A stretch of DNA of 64,000 nt, from assembly GCF_032197885.1 (NCBI RefSeq), contig NZ_CP134159.1, forward strand, positions 2,294,001 to 2,358,000, read 5' to 3'. The DNA comes from Levilactobacillus namurensis (GTDB lineage Bacteria > Bacillota > Bacilli > Lactobacillales > Lactobacillaceae). The notes under the pieces are model-generated. The model saw only the letters and a program-made list of their open reading frames with translations, was not told the origin of the DNA and ran no database searches. The position numbers were made by a program, and so were the translations under genes. Below are positions 43,951-51,682 of the stretch, one piece after another; within the stretch, counting starts at the first letter, position 1; each line of letters opens with the position of its first letter.

Positions 43951-44089
43951 TCCTTAATTGAAAAAACATTGGTTTCCCCCACTTCGGTCAGTCACCACCC
44001 CCACCAGACAGATTGTTAGCCGTCACGCCATCCCCGCGGTAAACTTAACGTGTAACTGACTTGTCCGAAAACAAGCTGGTGGCGATCAT

Positions 44090-44242
44090 CCGCCTTACCG
44101 GGCGGTCAGAAAGGGCTGGAACGCCGTGGGCCCAACTTCGAGCCAAAGAATGGTCTCGAAGCTTGGCCTTTAACTAGGGCAGCCAAGAACGCTCCCCAAG
44201 TCAAATTTCACGGCTGAGCCCTGTCTGACCACCCTCTCGGCT
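44090..44242 (-). ncRNA. Structured repeat RNA element, type 1 (copy H)
   Basis: Outer stem GGGTGGTCAGAC-GGGCT / AGCCC-GTCTGACCGCCC type: relative to copy B (15470-15622) three pairs are replaced and one becomes U-G, a pair only in this orientation. The first hairpin is TTTGACTTGGGG / CCCTAGTTAAA-like, less perfect. The usual AAGTGGTGCCCAC is AAGTTGGGCCCAC, so a conserved linker has drifted. Divergent partner of copy I (44295-44450), 52 nt away. Confidence 0.6.
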
Positions 44243-44294
44243 CATGCTAGTTCGTCCTGGACAACGTTATCACCGCCCCAACGGCCTAACGTGA

Positions 44295-44450
44295 GGTCCC
44301 GCTAGCCGATAGGGCCCAGCCGGTGAAATTGGCGTTAGGTCAGTGGTCTTCTGACCTTAGGCCAAGGCCCAGTTTTAAGACGCGCGTGCTTTGCGCGGCT
44401 TAAAATGGTGCCCACTGGCGTCACGACCCTGCCAATCGGCTAGCGGGACC
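44295..44450 (+). ncRNA. Structured repeat RNA element, type 2 (copy I)
   Basis: Closing stem GGTCCCGCTAGCCGAT / ATCGGCTAGCGGGACC, 16 uninterrupted pairs; copy F (31548-31741) has CAAC/GTTG where this has CGCT/AGCG. Hairpins TTGGC-TAGGTCAG / CTGACCT-GCCAA and TTTTAAG-CGCGC / GCGCG-CTTAAAA also covary with copy F. Linkers CCAGCCGGTGA, AAGGCCCAG and GTGCCCACTGGCGTCACG are the same. The element ends 67 nt before the ATG of the aldo/keto reductase gene, so here alone a cis effect cannot be excluded. Confidence 0.65.
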
Positions 44451-44516
44451 GGATGTCTCCACCATTCGCATTTTCAGATCAGTCACAATTCAACCTAGGA
44501 AAGAAGGATTTTTAGG

Positions 44517-45470
44517 ATGAAACAACTCAACTTAGCGGGAACCAACTGGCAAGCTTCCGCCGTGGCCTTAGGTATCATGCGCATGGCCGGCCTGTCCGTC
44601 GACGACGCGGCCAAAGCCTTGGAAGTCGCTCACGATGCCGGCATCAACTACATTGACTCCGCCGACATTTACGGCGACGGGGCTTCCGAGACCAAGTTCA
44701 AGGACGCCTTAGCCGCATCGAATTTGTCGCGAGATGACTTCTACATCCAATCCAAGGGGGGCATCATCTTGGACCCCGCACGGAGTCACGACGGCTTGGT
44801 CTTCGGGAAGCGCTACGACTTCTCCAAGCAACACCTGCTGGACGCCGTAGATGGTATCCTATCCCGGATGGGCATCGATTACCTGGACGCCTTTTTGTTA
44901 CACCGGCCCGATCCTCTGATGGATCCCGCCGAAGTCGCTGACGCGTTCGATACCCTGCAACGTGAGGGTAAGGTTCGCCATTTTGGGGTATCCAACTTCA
45001 ACCCGCAACAGTACCTGATGCTCCAAGAGGCCCTCGACCAGAAGCTGATGTTCAACCAGCTCCAATTCGGCCCCGCCCACACCGGGATGATTGACGCCGG
45101 GATGCACGTCAACATGGAAGACAAGTGGGCCGTTGACCGCGATGGCGGCTCCTTAGAATTCGCTCGGCGCAAGCATATCCAGATTCAAGCGTGGTCCCCA
45201 TTCCAATACGGGATGTTCGCCGGGATGATCATTGATGATCCTAAGTACCAGAAACTCAATGACGAACTACAAAAGTTAGCTGATAAATACGGCGTTTCCA
45301 AGAACGGTATTGTCATCGCCTGGATTCTCCGGCACCCAGCTAACGTTCAAGTCCTCTTAGGAACCATGACCCCCGCCCACATCGCGGACAGTGCCGCCGG
45401 TGCGGACGTCACGTTGACCAAGCAAGAATGGTACGACGTCTACTTCGCCGCGGGGAATACGTTACCTTAA
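44517..45470 (+). CDS. Aldo/keto reductase (YdhF-like)
   Basis: 317 aa. LALG-type start SAVALGIMRMAGL, NYIDSADIYGDGASETKF (about 45-62) with the catalytic Asp and Tyr, QSKGG Lys, and DAFLLHRPDP His (about 126). The FGVSNFNPQQ motif and a C-terminal WILRHPANVQVLLGTMTP cofactor loop are typical. GAAAGAAGGA precedes the ATG. Single gene with terminator. Substrate unknown. It differs in sequence from the aldo/keto reductase at 29316-30263 and is not a recent duplicate. Confidence 0.85.
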   Translation: MKQLNLAGTNWQASAVALGIMRMAGLSVDDAAKALEVAHDAGINYIDSADIYGDGASETKFKDALAASNLSRDDFYIQSKGGIILDPARSHDGLVFGKRYDFSKQHLLDAVDGILSRMGIDYLDAFLLHRPDPLMDPAEVADAFDTLQREGKVRHFGVSNFNPQQYLMLQEALDQKLMFNQLQFGPAHTGMIDAGMHVNMEDKWAVDRDGGSLEFARRKHIQIQAWSPFQYGMFAGMIIDDPKYQKLNDELQKLADKYGVSKNGIVIAWILRHPANVQVLLGTMTPAHIADSAAGADVTLTKQEWYDVYFAAGNTLP

Positions 45471-45474
45471 CCGT

Positions 45475-45511
45475 CAAAAAGCGTTGATTTTCCGGAAAAT
45501 CAACGCTTTTT
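45475..45511 (+). terminator. Terminator of the aldo/keto reductase gene
   Basis: AAAAAGCGTTGATTTTCC paired with GGAAAATCAACGCTTTTT. Confidence 0.92.
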
Positions 45512-45670
45512 ATTAGCTAAATTATCAGTTGATTAACGTTTTAACTAAGAACGATTCTAATTGATTGACTCCCCCTCTGGATTTTTGTAGGCTAAAATTA
45601 GCGTCATTGTTTTGACCGGTTTTCCACTGGGGGAACCGGACTCAGCTAATCAAACAGGAGGGGATTTTTC

Positions 45671-46627
45671 ATGCCAATCAATCCGAGTCGCGCTCAAGAT
45701 GTCTGGAAAGATGTGGGCGAACACGTCCAATTCACGGTCCTCAAGCTTAACCGGCAAGACCAAGCCCAAGAACAGGCTGTCTTCCAAGAATTCGCCGACC
45801 GTTCTCAAGCCATCATCCGGTCACTGAAGATTCGGGACGCCAAGCCAGCCACGGGGTCGCAACTCAAGGTCGCTATCGGGATCAGTAGCGCTGCCTGGGA
45901 TTACCTGTTCCCAGACGCCCCTAAGCCCGCGGAATTGGAGACTTACCAAGAACTCCAAGGACCCAAGTACAAGATGCCCGCCACGGAAGGCGACATCTTC
46001 CTACACATCCGGGCATCCGACGCCGCCGTGGTCTACGAAGCGCAGACCCAATTCCGGCGGGTCCTGGGCCCCATCACCACGGTGGTCGATGAGACCCAAG
46101 GCTTCCGGTACTTCGAAGGCCGGGCCATCATCGGCTTCATCGACGGTACGGAAGCGCCAGCAATCGAAGATGCCGCGGACTACGCCTTAGTTGGTGACGA
46201 AGATCCGACCTTTGAGAACGGCTCCTACGCGTTCGCCCAGAAGTGGGAACACGACATGAGCACCTGGGACCACCTCAAGACCGAGACCCAGGAAAAAGCC
46301 GTCGGCCGGGAAAAGTTCAGTGATTACGAACTCGAAGACGACGACAAGTTCAAGAACGCCCATAACGTAGCGTCCAAGTTCGAAGAAAACGGCGTTGAAC
46401 AGAAGATTGTTCGGATGAACGTACCGTTTTCCGCGCCAGCTTCCGGCAAGACCGGGACCTACTTCATTGGTTACGCCCGGCACTGGAAGGTTACGAAAGG
46501 CATGTTGACCAACATGGTCGAGAAGAGCGACTACCTCCTGACCTTCTCTAAAGTCTTGACGGGACAAGCCTTCTTCGTTCCATCCCGGGACTTACTGGCC
46601 CGGATGGCGGAAGGCGAATTTCACTAA
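45671..46627 (+). CDS. DyP-type heme peroxidase
   Basis: 318 aa, full DyP length. The GxxDGT motif reads GFIDGTEAP (about 156-164) with the catalytic Asp; NAHNVASKFEENG near 236 contains a His but I cannot be sure it is the proximal heme ligand. YFIGYARHWKVTKGMLTNM is the C-terminal barrel. AGGAGGGGA precedes the ATG. Uses H2O2 to oxidise dyes or phenolics, with heme that lactobacilli must obtain from outside. No encapsulin or EfeO/EfeB partner is nearby and no signal peptide is seen, so it is probably cytoplasmic. Confidence 0.85.
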   Translation: MPINPSRAQDVWKDVGEHVQFTVLKLNRQDQAQEQAVFQEFADRSQAIIRSLKIRDAKPATGSQLKVAIGISSAAWDYLFPDAPKPAELETYQELQGPKYKMPATEGDIFLHIRASDAAVVYEAQTQFRRVLGPITTVVDETQGFRYFEGRAIIGFIDGTEAPAIEDAADYALVGDEDPTFENGSYAFAQKWEHDMSTWDHLKTETQEKAVGREKFSDYELEDDDKFKNAHNVASKFEENGVEQKIVRMNVPFSAPASGKTGTYFIGYARHWKVTKGMLTNMVEKSDYLLTFSKVLTGQAFFVPSRDLLARMAEGEFH

Positions 46628-46652
46628 AATCCATTAAACTTACCCAAAATCT

Positions 46653-46697
46653 AAAAAGCGGCAGGAACGCCCATCAGCGCGGGTTCCTGCCGTTTTT
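46653..46697 (+). terminator. Terminator of the DyP peroxidase gene
   Basis: AAAAAGCGGCAGGAACGCCC ... GGGTTCCTGCCGTTTTT, strong hairpin. Confidence 0.9.
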
Positions 46698-46733
46698 GTC
46701 ATCTAATGATCCCCTCGAAGCGGTCACGTTTCC

Positions 46734-47171
46734 TTACAAATTGGCCCGTTTCCGTTCCCGTACCTGGATCTCGCTGATCAGTTCAGCCAACGTGATCTGG
46801 GCCATCTGGTTCTCCGCCGCGCGCTGGACCTGCTGGTAGGCACCACGTAGGGTCTCTTGAATGTTGCCCCCCACGATGCACTGCGGGTTGGTCCGGTCAT
46901 CCACGTGCAACAAGTCGCCGTCCGGTTCCACGGCCCGGTAAATATCCAATAGCGACATGGTCGCCGGGTCTCGCAATAGGTGGGGCTGGGCACTGCCCCG
47001 TTGCGTAGCCAGCAGTCCGGCTTGGCGCAACGCCCCCATCAACCGCCGCACCAACGCCGGGTTAGATTCCACGCTGGCCGCAATGGCCTGACTACTGAGG
47101 TCCCCATCCCGGTAAATCTCGACGTACGCCAGGATATGGACCGCATCACTTAATCGGTGCGAGTAACGCAT
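46734..47171 (-). CDS. Rrf2-family transcriptional regulator
   Basis: 145 aa. N-terminal winged HTH of the Rrf2 type (MRYSHRLSDAVHILAYV, then ASVESNPALVRRLMGALRQAGL near 30-52) and LLDIYRAVE are diagnostic. Only one Cys (NPQCIVGG, about residue 98) lies where Fe-S Rrf2 proteins have three, so a cluster is unlikely; a thiol-based or YwnA-like sensor is more plausible. Second gene after an NmrA-like oxidoreductase (13-nt gap), suggesting it controls that operon in response to reactive electrophiles. Confidence 0.82.
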   Translation of the reverse strand: MRYSHRLSDAVHILAYVEIYRDGDLSSQAIAASVESNPALVRRLMGALRQAGLLATQRGSAQPHLLRDPATMSLLDIYRAVEPDGDLLHVDDRTNPQCIVGGNIQETLRGAYQQVQRAAENQMAQITLAELISEIQVRERKRANL

Positions 47172-47184
47172 CCCATTTTCCCCC

Positions 47185-48060
47185 TTACTTGGTCGTTGAC
47201 GCCGTTGCCAGACTCGCCTTCAAAAAGTCCGGCAAAGACTGTGCTGGTCGGCCCATAATCTGGCGGTAGTCGTCCGTGACCGTGGCCAACAGCCCCTGTG
47301 CGCCACCCGCGTACATCGAGGCCAGCATATGGCCCTCGTTTCCCTGGTTATAGAGGTCACTGAACTGCTGGAGCGTCACCGGGGCGTAACCAATCTTGGC
47401 CCCGGAAACCTGACTGAGTACTGCGGCCAACGCCGGCATGGTGTACGACCGTTCCTGGGTCAATGTATAGACCGACCGTTGCCATAGCCGCGGCGTGACG
47501 GCGACCTGGGCAAAGGCCGCCGCGCTATCGGCCAGACTGATGAAGCTTAGCGACGCATCCCCCATGGGGTAGATGACGTTTTGCCGTTCAATCAACTCTG
47601 GTAAATAGGGCACCAGCGGGTCGGCGTACAGCGCGTTGCGCAAGATGGTGTAGGACAATCCGGTCTCGGCCAAGCGCCGGGGCAGGTAGCCGTAAAAGGC
47701 CGACAGGTCAAACGGGTTATCGGCCTGATCGGCAATGAACCCCATGGCCAGGAAGTGGCCCACGTGCGCCGCCTGAGCGGCCGTCAAGACATGTTCCAAT
47801 TCGGTCACCCGACTAAAACTATCGTGACTCTTGCTGGGAATGTAAATCACCACGTCCGCATCCTGCAAAGCCGCCTGCACACTGGCCACATCTTGATAAT
47901 CCAACTTTTGAATCGTCATTCCCTGATCCGCGAACGCCTGTGCCTTAGCGGGCGTGTGGACCCCTAGCGTGATGGTCGTAGCGGGTGTACGTTGTGCCAA
48001 TTCTTGAACCACCCGTTGACCTAAATGTCCGGTTGCCCCGGTAATCACGTATTTTGTCAT
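47185..48060 (-). CDS. NmrA-like/atypical SDR NAD(P)H-binding oxidoreductase
   Basis: 291 aa. The N-terminal Rossmann motif TGATGHLG (8-15) and the QLDYQD-like KLDYQD segment at about 54-59 match the atypical SDR group related to quinone oxidoreductase QorB. There is no canonical Tyr-x-x-x-Lys pair. The C-terminal half contains the substrate region (SLSFISLADSAAAF). Together with the Rrf2 gene it forms a two-gene unit. The promoter region carries a TGAGGCAAATACTCA palindrome near 48145-48159 that may be the Rrf2 operator (inference). Confidence 0.8.
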   Translation of the reverse strand: MTKYVITGATGHLGQRVVQELAQRTPATTITLGVHTPAKAQAFADQGMTIQKLDYQDVASVQAALQDADVVIYIPSKSHDSFSRVTELEHVLTAAQAAHVGHFLAMGFIADQADNPFDLSAFYGYLPRRLAETGLSYTILRNALYADPLVPYLPELIERQNVIYPMGDASLSFISLADSAAAFAQVAVTPRLWQRSVYTLTQERSYTMPALAAVLSQVSGAKIGYAPVTLQQFSDLYNQGNEGHMLASMYAGGAQGLLATVTDDYRQIMGRPAQSLPDFLKASLATASTTK

Positions 48061-48230
48061 TTACCCCAGTCCTTTCTAAATTGCCGTCCAGTTGTTACTC
48101 ATAACATTACACCTTTATTTTCCTACGTCAACTATTTACTATTATGAGGCAAATACTCACCATAATTTAAGCGTTACCAACCCCAAAAGCAGGTATACTT
48201 AGAGTGAAACTAATTAAGGGAGTGATTTAC

Positions 48231-48992
48231 ATGGGGCAATTAACGGGTAAAGTCGCCATCGTCACGGGAGCGGGTTCCGGTATGGGTCGGTCCATGGCCG
48301 AACTCTTTGCCAAGGAAGGCGCCAAAGTGGTCGCCGCTGACGTCAATCAAGACGGGCTAGACGAAACGGTCAAGGCCATCACGGATGCGGGCAATACCGC
48401 GACCGGTGTCCAGACCGACGTCACCAACGAAGCGCAGGTCAAGGCCATGGTCCAAACGGCGGTCGACCAGTACGGTCAATTGGATATCTTAGTCAACAAC
48501 GCCGGCATCATGGACAACATGTCACCCGTCGGTAGCCTGACCACCGAACTGTGGGACAAGGTCATGACGGTCAACACCACCAGTGTGATGCTGGCCACCC
48601 GTGAGGCGCTACGCTTATTCACCAAGCAAAAGAGCGGCGTCATCTTGAACATCGCCTCGGTTGGGGGCATCGCCGGTGGCCGGGCCGGTGCGGCTTACAC
48701 GGCCTCTAAGCACGCCGTGGTCGGACTGACCAAGAACACCGCCTACATGTACGAGAACCAAGGCATCCGGACCAACGCCATCGCTCCCGGTGGGATCAAG
48801 ACCAATATCGCCGATTCAATGGGCGACATCAACCACGAGGGGCTGACCCGGCAAAGTATCGGCATGCCGCTCTCCCCTAAGCCGGGATCCGGCAACGAAA
48901 TCGCGCAAACGGCGCTGTTCCTGTGTTCCGACGCGGCCAGCTACGTTAACGGGGTCATCGTCCCAGTCGACGGCGGTTGGACCAGCTACTAA
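48231..48992 (+). CDS. SDR-family oxidoreductase
   Basis: 253 aa from ATG 48231 (GGGAG 8 nt before; the frame extends 9 codons upstream without a site). Classical [11 protein letters not shown] cofactor motif (12-19), NNAG (91-94), catalytic Ser in NIASVGG (about 141), YTASK with Tyr and Lys (about 156-160), and PGGIKT. Closest to fabG/glucose or alcohol dehydrogenase-like enzymes. Substrate unknown. Single gene, divergent from the NmrA/Rrf2 pair. Confidence 0.88.
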   Translation: MGQLTGKVAIVTGAGSGMGRSMAELFAKEGAKVVAADVNQDGLDETVKAITDAGNTATGVQTDVTNEAQVKAMVQTAVDQYGQLDILVNNAGIMDNMSPVGSLTTELWDKVMTVNTTSVMLATREALRLFTKQKSGVILNIASVGGIAGGRAGAAYTASKHAVVGLTKNTAYMYENQGIRTNAIAPGGIKTNIADSMGDINHEGLTRQSIGMPLSPKPGSGNEIAQTALFLCSDAASYVNGVIVPVDGGWTSY

Positions 48993-49002
48993 ACCGAATT
49001 TT

Positions 49003-49034
49003 AAAGGCGTTCCGGCTGACCGGAACGCCTTTTT
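49003..49034 (+). terminator. Terminator of the SDR gene
   Basis: AAAGGCGTTCCGG, short loop, CCGGAACGCCTTTTTT. Confidence 0.9.
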
Positions 49035-49042
49035 TGAACGAC

Positions 49043-49762
49043 CTAGAGATCTACACCGCCATCAACTGGGAGCACCTGTCCCGTCACAAATCCATTTTGC
49101 ATCAGGTAAAGGTACGCCGACGCCACCTCAGCGACCGTGGCCACCCGCTTGAGCGGAACGTTCTGGCTGAACGCCTGGGCCTGAGCGGCGCGTTGGTCGG
49201 GCGTCATCTGCCGCCAAAGTCCCGTGGGCGTCCAGGTGGGCGCCACCGCGTTAATCCGGTAGTCCGGCGCTAGTTCCACGGCCACTCCGGCCACCAGGGT
49301 ATTGATGGCTTGATTACCAATAATGGCCCCCGAGGCATCGTAGGGGTGGCCGCCCGCACCCGACGTCAGGATCAACGACCCGCCTGGATTCAGGTGCTTA
49401 GCCGCTAGCTTGACTAACTGTAAATTCGCGAAGAACTTGTCTTCTACGGCCTGACGGATTGCCGCAACCGAGTTGTCTAAGAAACCGCCACCCATGGCCC
49501 CGCCTAGAAAAGAAAGGACGTGGTCAAAATTGGGTTGGTTTTCCAAGAATTGCGTCAACTCGTCGGCATCTTGTGCATCCAACGCCGTCCCCGTGACCTG
49601 CTGCCCCGCCGGCGCCAAGGTCCGCACTGCCGTCGCAACGTGTTCTGGCGTATGACCAATCACGTGCACTTGTGCCCCCGCTGTAACTGCCTGACGCGCG
49701 GCCTCAAATCCAAACCCCGAAGTTCCACCAACAATTAAAATTCGCTTTTCACTTAATGTCAT
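49043..49762 (-). CDS. SDR-family oxidoreductase, second type
   Basis: 239 aa from ATG 49762 (GGTGG 9 nt upstream). TSGFGFEAARQA holds the cofactor site (11-22), with GGTSGFG replacing TGxxxGxG. FLGGAMGGG stands where classical SDRs have NNAG, and the catalytic TSGAGGHPYDASGAIIGNQAI has Ser but Asn-Gln instead of Tyr-x-x-x-Lys. Probably a divergent or atypical SDR. Convergent with the SDR gene at 48231-48992; the two share little sequence. Confidence 0.8.
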   Translation of the reverse strand: MTLSEKRILIVGGTSGFGFEAARQAVTAGAQVHVIGHTPEHVATAVRTLAPAGQQVTGTALDAQDADELTQFLENQPNFDHVLSFLGGAMGGGFLDNSVAAIRQAVEDKFFANLQLVKLAAKHLNPGGSLILTSGAGGHPYDASGAIIGNQAINTLVAGVAVELAPDYRINAVAPTWTPTGLWRQMTPDQRAAQAQAFSQNVPLKRVATVAEVASAYLYLMQNGFVTGQVLPVDGGVDL

Positions 49763-49822
49763 CCTCATCGACCACCTTTTGTTGAATATTCTCAGGATAG
49801 TCCAATCCTTTAAAATGTCCAA

Positions 49823-49861
49823 AAAATAACACGCTGACCCATTTCGGGTAAGCGTGTTATT
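49823..49861 (-). terminator. Terminator of the IS-split surface gene
   Basis: Minus strand AATAACACGCT, CCC, loop, GGG, AGCGTGTTATTTTTT. Confidence 0.85.
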
Positions 49862-50705
49862 CAGACTACAGTCTGCAAGGGTTAATGGCCTAGTGCTCGC
49901 GGTTTTTCCGCAATAACCAAGCGCCCAGTGTGGTCCCCGCTAAGGCTAAGCCCAAGAGTTGAGCCCAGCTGCTGTGTGCCTCACTGGTCTGAGGTAAGCC
50001 CATTCCGTTACCGTAACCCATCTTGGCTAAGAGTTGGGCCCGGACGGCTTCCAATTGGGCTACTAAAGTCGTTTGGTGGTTGGCTTTAGCCTGCGCAATG
50101 GCGGTATCGATGCGGTCTAAGAGGGCCTCTTCTTCAGCAAGCGTATCGGCTTCACCGAGTTCTTCTTCGAATTCCTCAGCTTCCGGTGCGTACTGGTGTT
50201 CATAGGTTTCCTCTTCGGCTTCCGCTTCGTCGGTCTCCTCGATGGAAGGCTCTTCAACCTCTGGGGCTTCCGGTTCCTCAACGTTAGGTTCTTCCGTCCC
50301 CGGCGTTTCGGTTCCTGGCTTTTCGGGTTCTTCCGTACCAGGTTTTTCAGGTTCTGGCTCTTCAGTCCCTGGCGTTTCTGGTTCTGGTTCTTCGGTACCC
50401 GGTTCCTCAGTTCCTGGTGTTTCCGGCTCTGGTTCTTCCGGCTCCGGTGCTGGTTCTGGGGCTTCCCCAGGAAGTGTCACGGGAATATCCGGATTTTCTG
50501 GCAGTTCCGGTTTCCCCGGGTAAGGCCGGTCTTGGAGGTCCCAACGGTGGGTTTCACCTCCGGCAACCGTAACCTTATCTGCAATGATGTTCCCATCTAA
50601 ATTGTGATTGATCGTAACGTCCGCAGAAGGCGCTAAAACACTGCCTTGGAATGTGTTAGGCAGATTGTAAAATTTAAGTTGAACATTTAAGTAGACAGAA
50701 AAACC

Positions 50706-50761
50706 CATCAAGGTCTTTAATGGTGTTACCACACAATCCATTAGAAAGAAGGACCTTGATG
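50706..50761 (+). promoter_or_regulatory. Hairpin covering the IS30 transposase start
   Basis: CATCAAGGTC (50706-50715) pairs perfectly with GACCTTGATG (50752-50761), extended inward by TTTAATGG against CCATTA-AAA. The 3' arm contains the ribosome site (AAGGA) and the ATG (50759). Transcripts entering from outside would fold it shut and so block transposase translation, a common safeguard in insertion sequences (family-level inference). Confidence 0.65.
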
Positions 50762-51682
50762 AGCACCACTATTTTATCATTCCAGAACCGTGTTGTCATT
50801 GAAACGCTTCATAAGGAAGGACGTTCCTTGCGATACATCGCTAACTACTTAGACTTTAGTAAGACCACCATCTTTAACGAACTTCACCGGCTAAATAGTG
50901 AGTACCAGGCTGGGCTAGCGCAAACTGACTTTGAACGAAAGGTTAGTCAACGTGGGCGGAAGTCTTCGCTCACTAAAAACCTTAAACACTTGATCGAGGA
51001 AAAGATTCAAGTCCAGAAGTGGTCCCCTGAACAAGTTGCCCATGTGGTGGGGATTGCCTACAAGACAGTCTATAACTGGATTGATCAAGGATGGCTTGAT
51101 ATACAGTTGCCCGATTTGCCTGATCATGGAATTCGTCGTCATCGTGCTAAAGAAAAGCGTGGTACGTTCAATCACGGCCGCTCCATTGAGGAGCGGCCTC
51201 ATAAAGTCGAAACTCGCCAGGAATTCGGCCACTTTGAAGCTGATACCGTACTTTCTGGTAAACGTAAAGGTCAAGCTGTGGCTACTTTTGTGGAGCGTAA
51301 AAGTCGCCTGACAATTGTTAAACGGCTCCATGGTCGCGACAGTCAGTCCATGACTCAAGCCGTACTTGAACTAGCTAGTCAACTTCAAGACAAGCTCAAG
51401 ACGCTTACTGTGGATCATGATAAAGAGTTCGCTAACTACCAGACAATTGAACAGCTAACAGGTACTCAGGTTTATTTTGCCCATGCTTATTCACCACATG
51501 AACGCGGTAGTAATGAGAACCGTAACCGAGTTTTGCGACGGTTTATTCCCAAGGGACAAGCCATTGAAGAACTAAGTGATTACCAACTGGTTCAAATCAA
51601 TTGGTATCTGAATTCACGGCCACTTAAATGTCTTAATTGGCATACACCAATCGAGATCTTCTTGCTTAATCTACGTCACTAA
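50759..51682 (+). CDS. IS30-family transposase
   Basis: 307 aa from ATG 50759. The N-terminal HTH region (VVIETLHKEGRSLRYIANYLDFSKTTIFNELHR, about 11-43) resembles IS30 DNA-binding heads. The DDE core is complete: Asp in HFEADTVLS (about 161), Asp in LTVDHDKEF (about 220) and Glu in HERGSNENRNRVLRRF (about 256), with the family E-N-x-N arrangement. Reads opposite to the host gene. Should be able to transpose and, if exact excision occurs, to restore the surface gene. Confidence 0.92.
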   Translation: MSTTILSFQNRVVIETLHKEGRSLRYIANYLDFSKTTIFNELHRLNSEYQAGLAQTDFERKVSQRGRKSSLTKNLKHLIEEKIQVQKWSPEQVAHVVGIAYKTVYNWIDQGWLDIQLPDLPDHGIRRHRAKEKRGTFNHGRSIEERPHKVETRQEFGHFEADTVLSGKRKGQAVATFVERKSRLTIVKRLHGRDSQSMTQAVLELASQLQDKLKTLTVDHDKEFANYQTIEQLTGTQVYFAHAYSPHERGSNENRNRVLRRFIPKGQAIEELSDYQLVQINWYLNSRPLKCLNWHTPIEIFLLNLRH

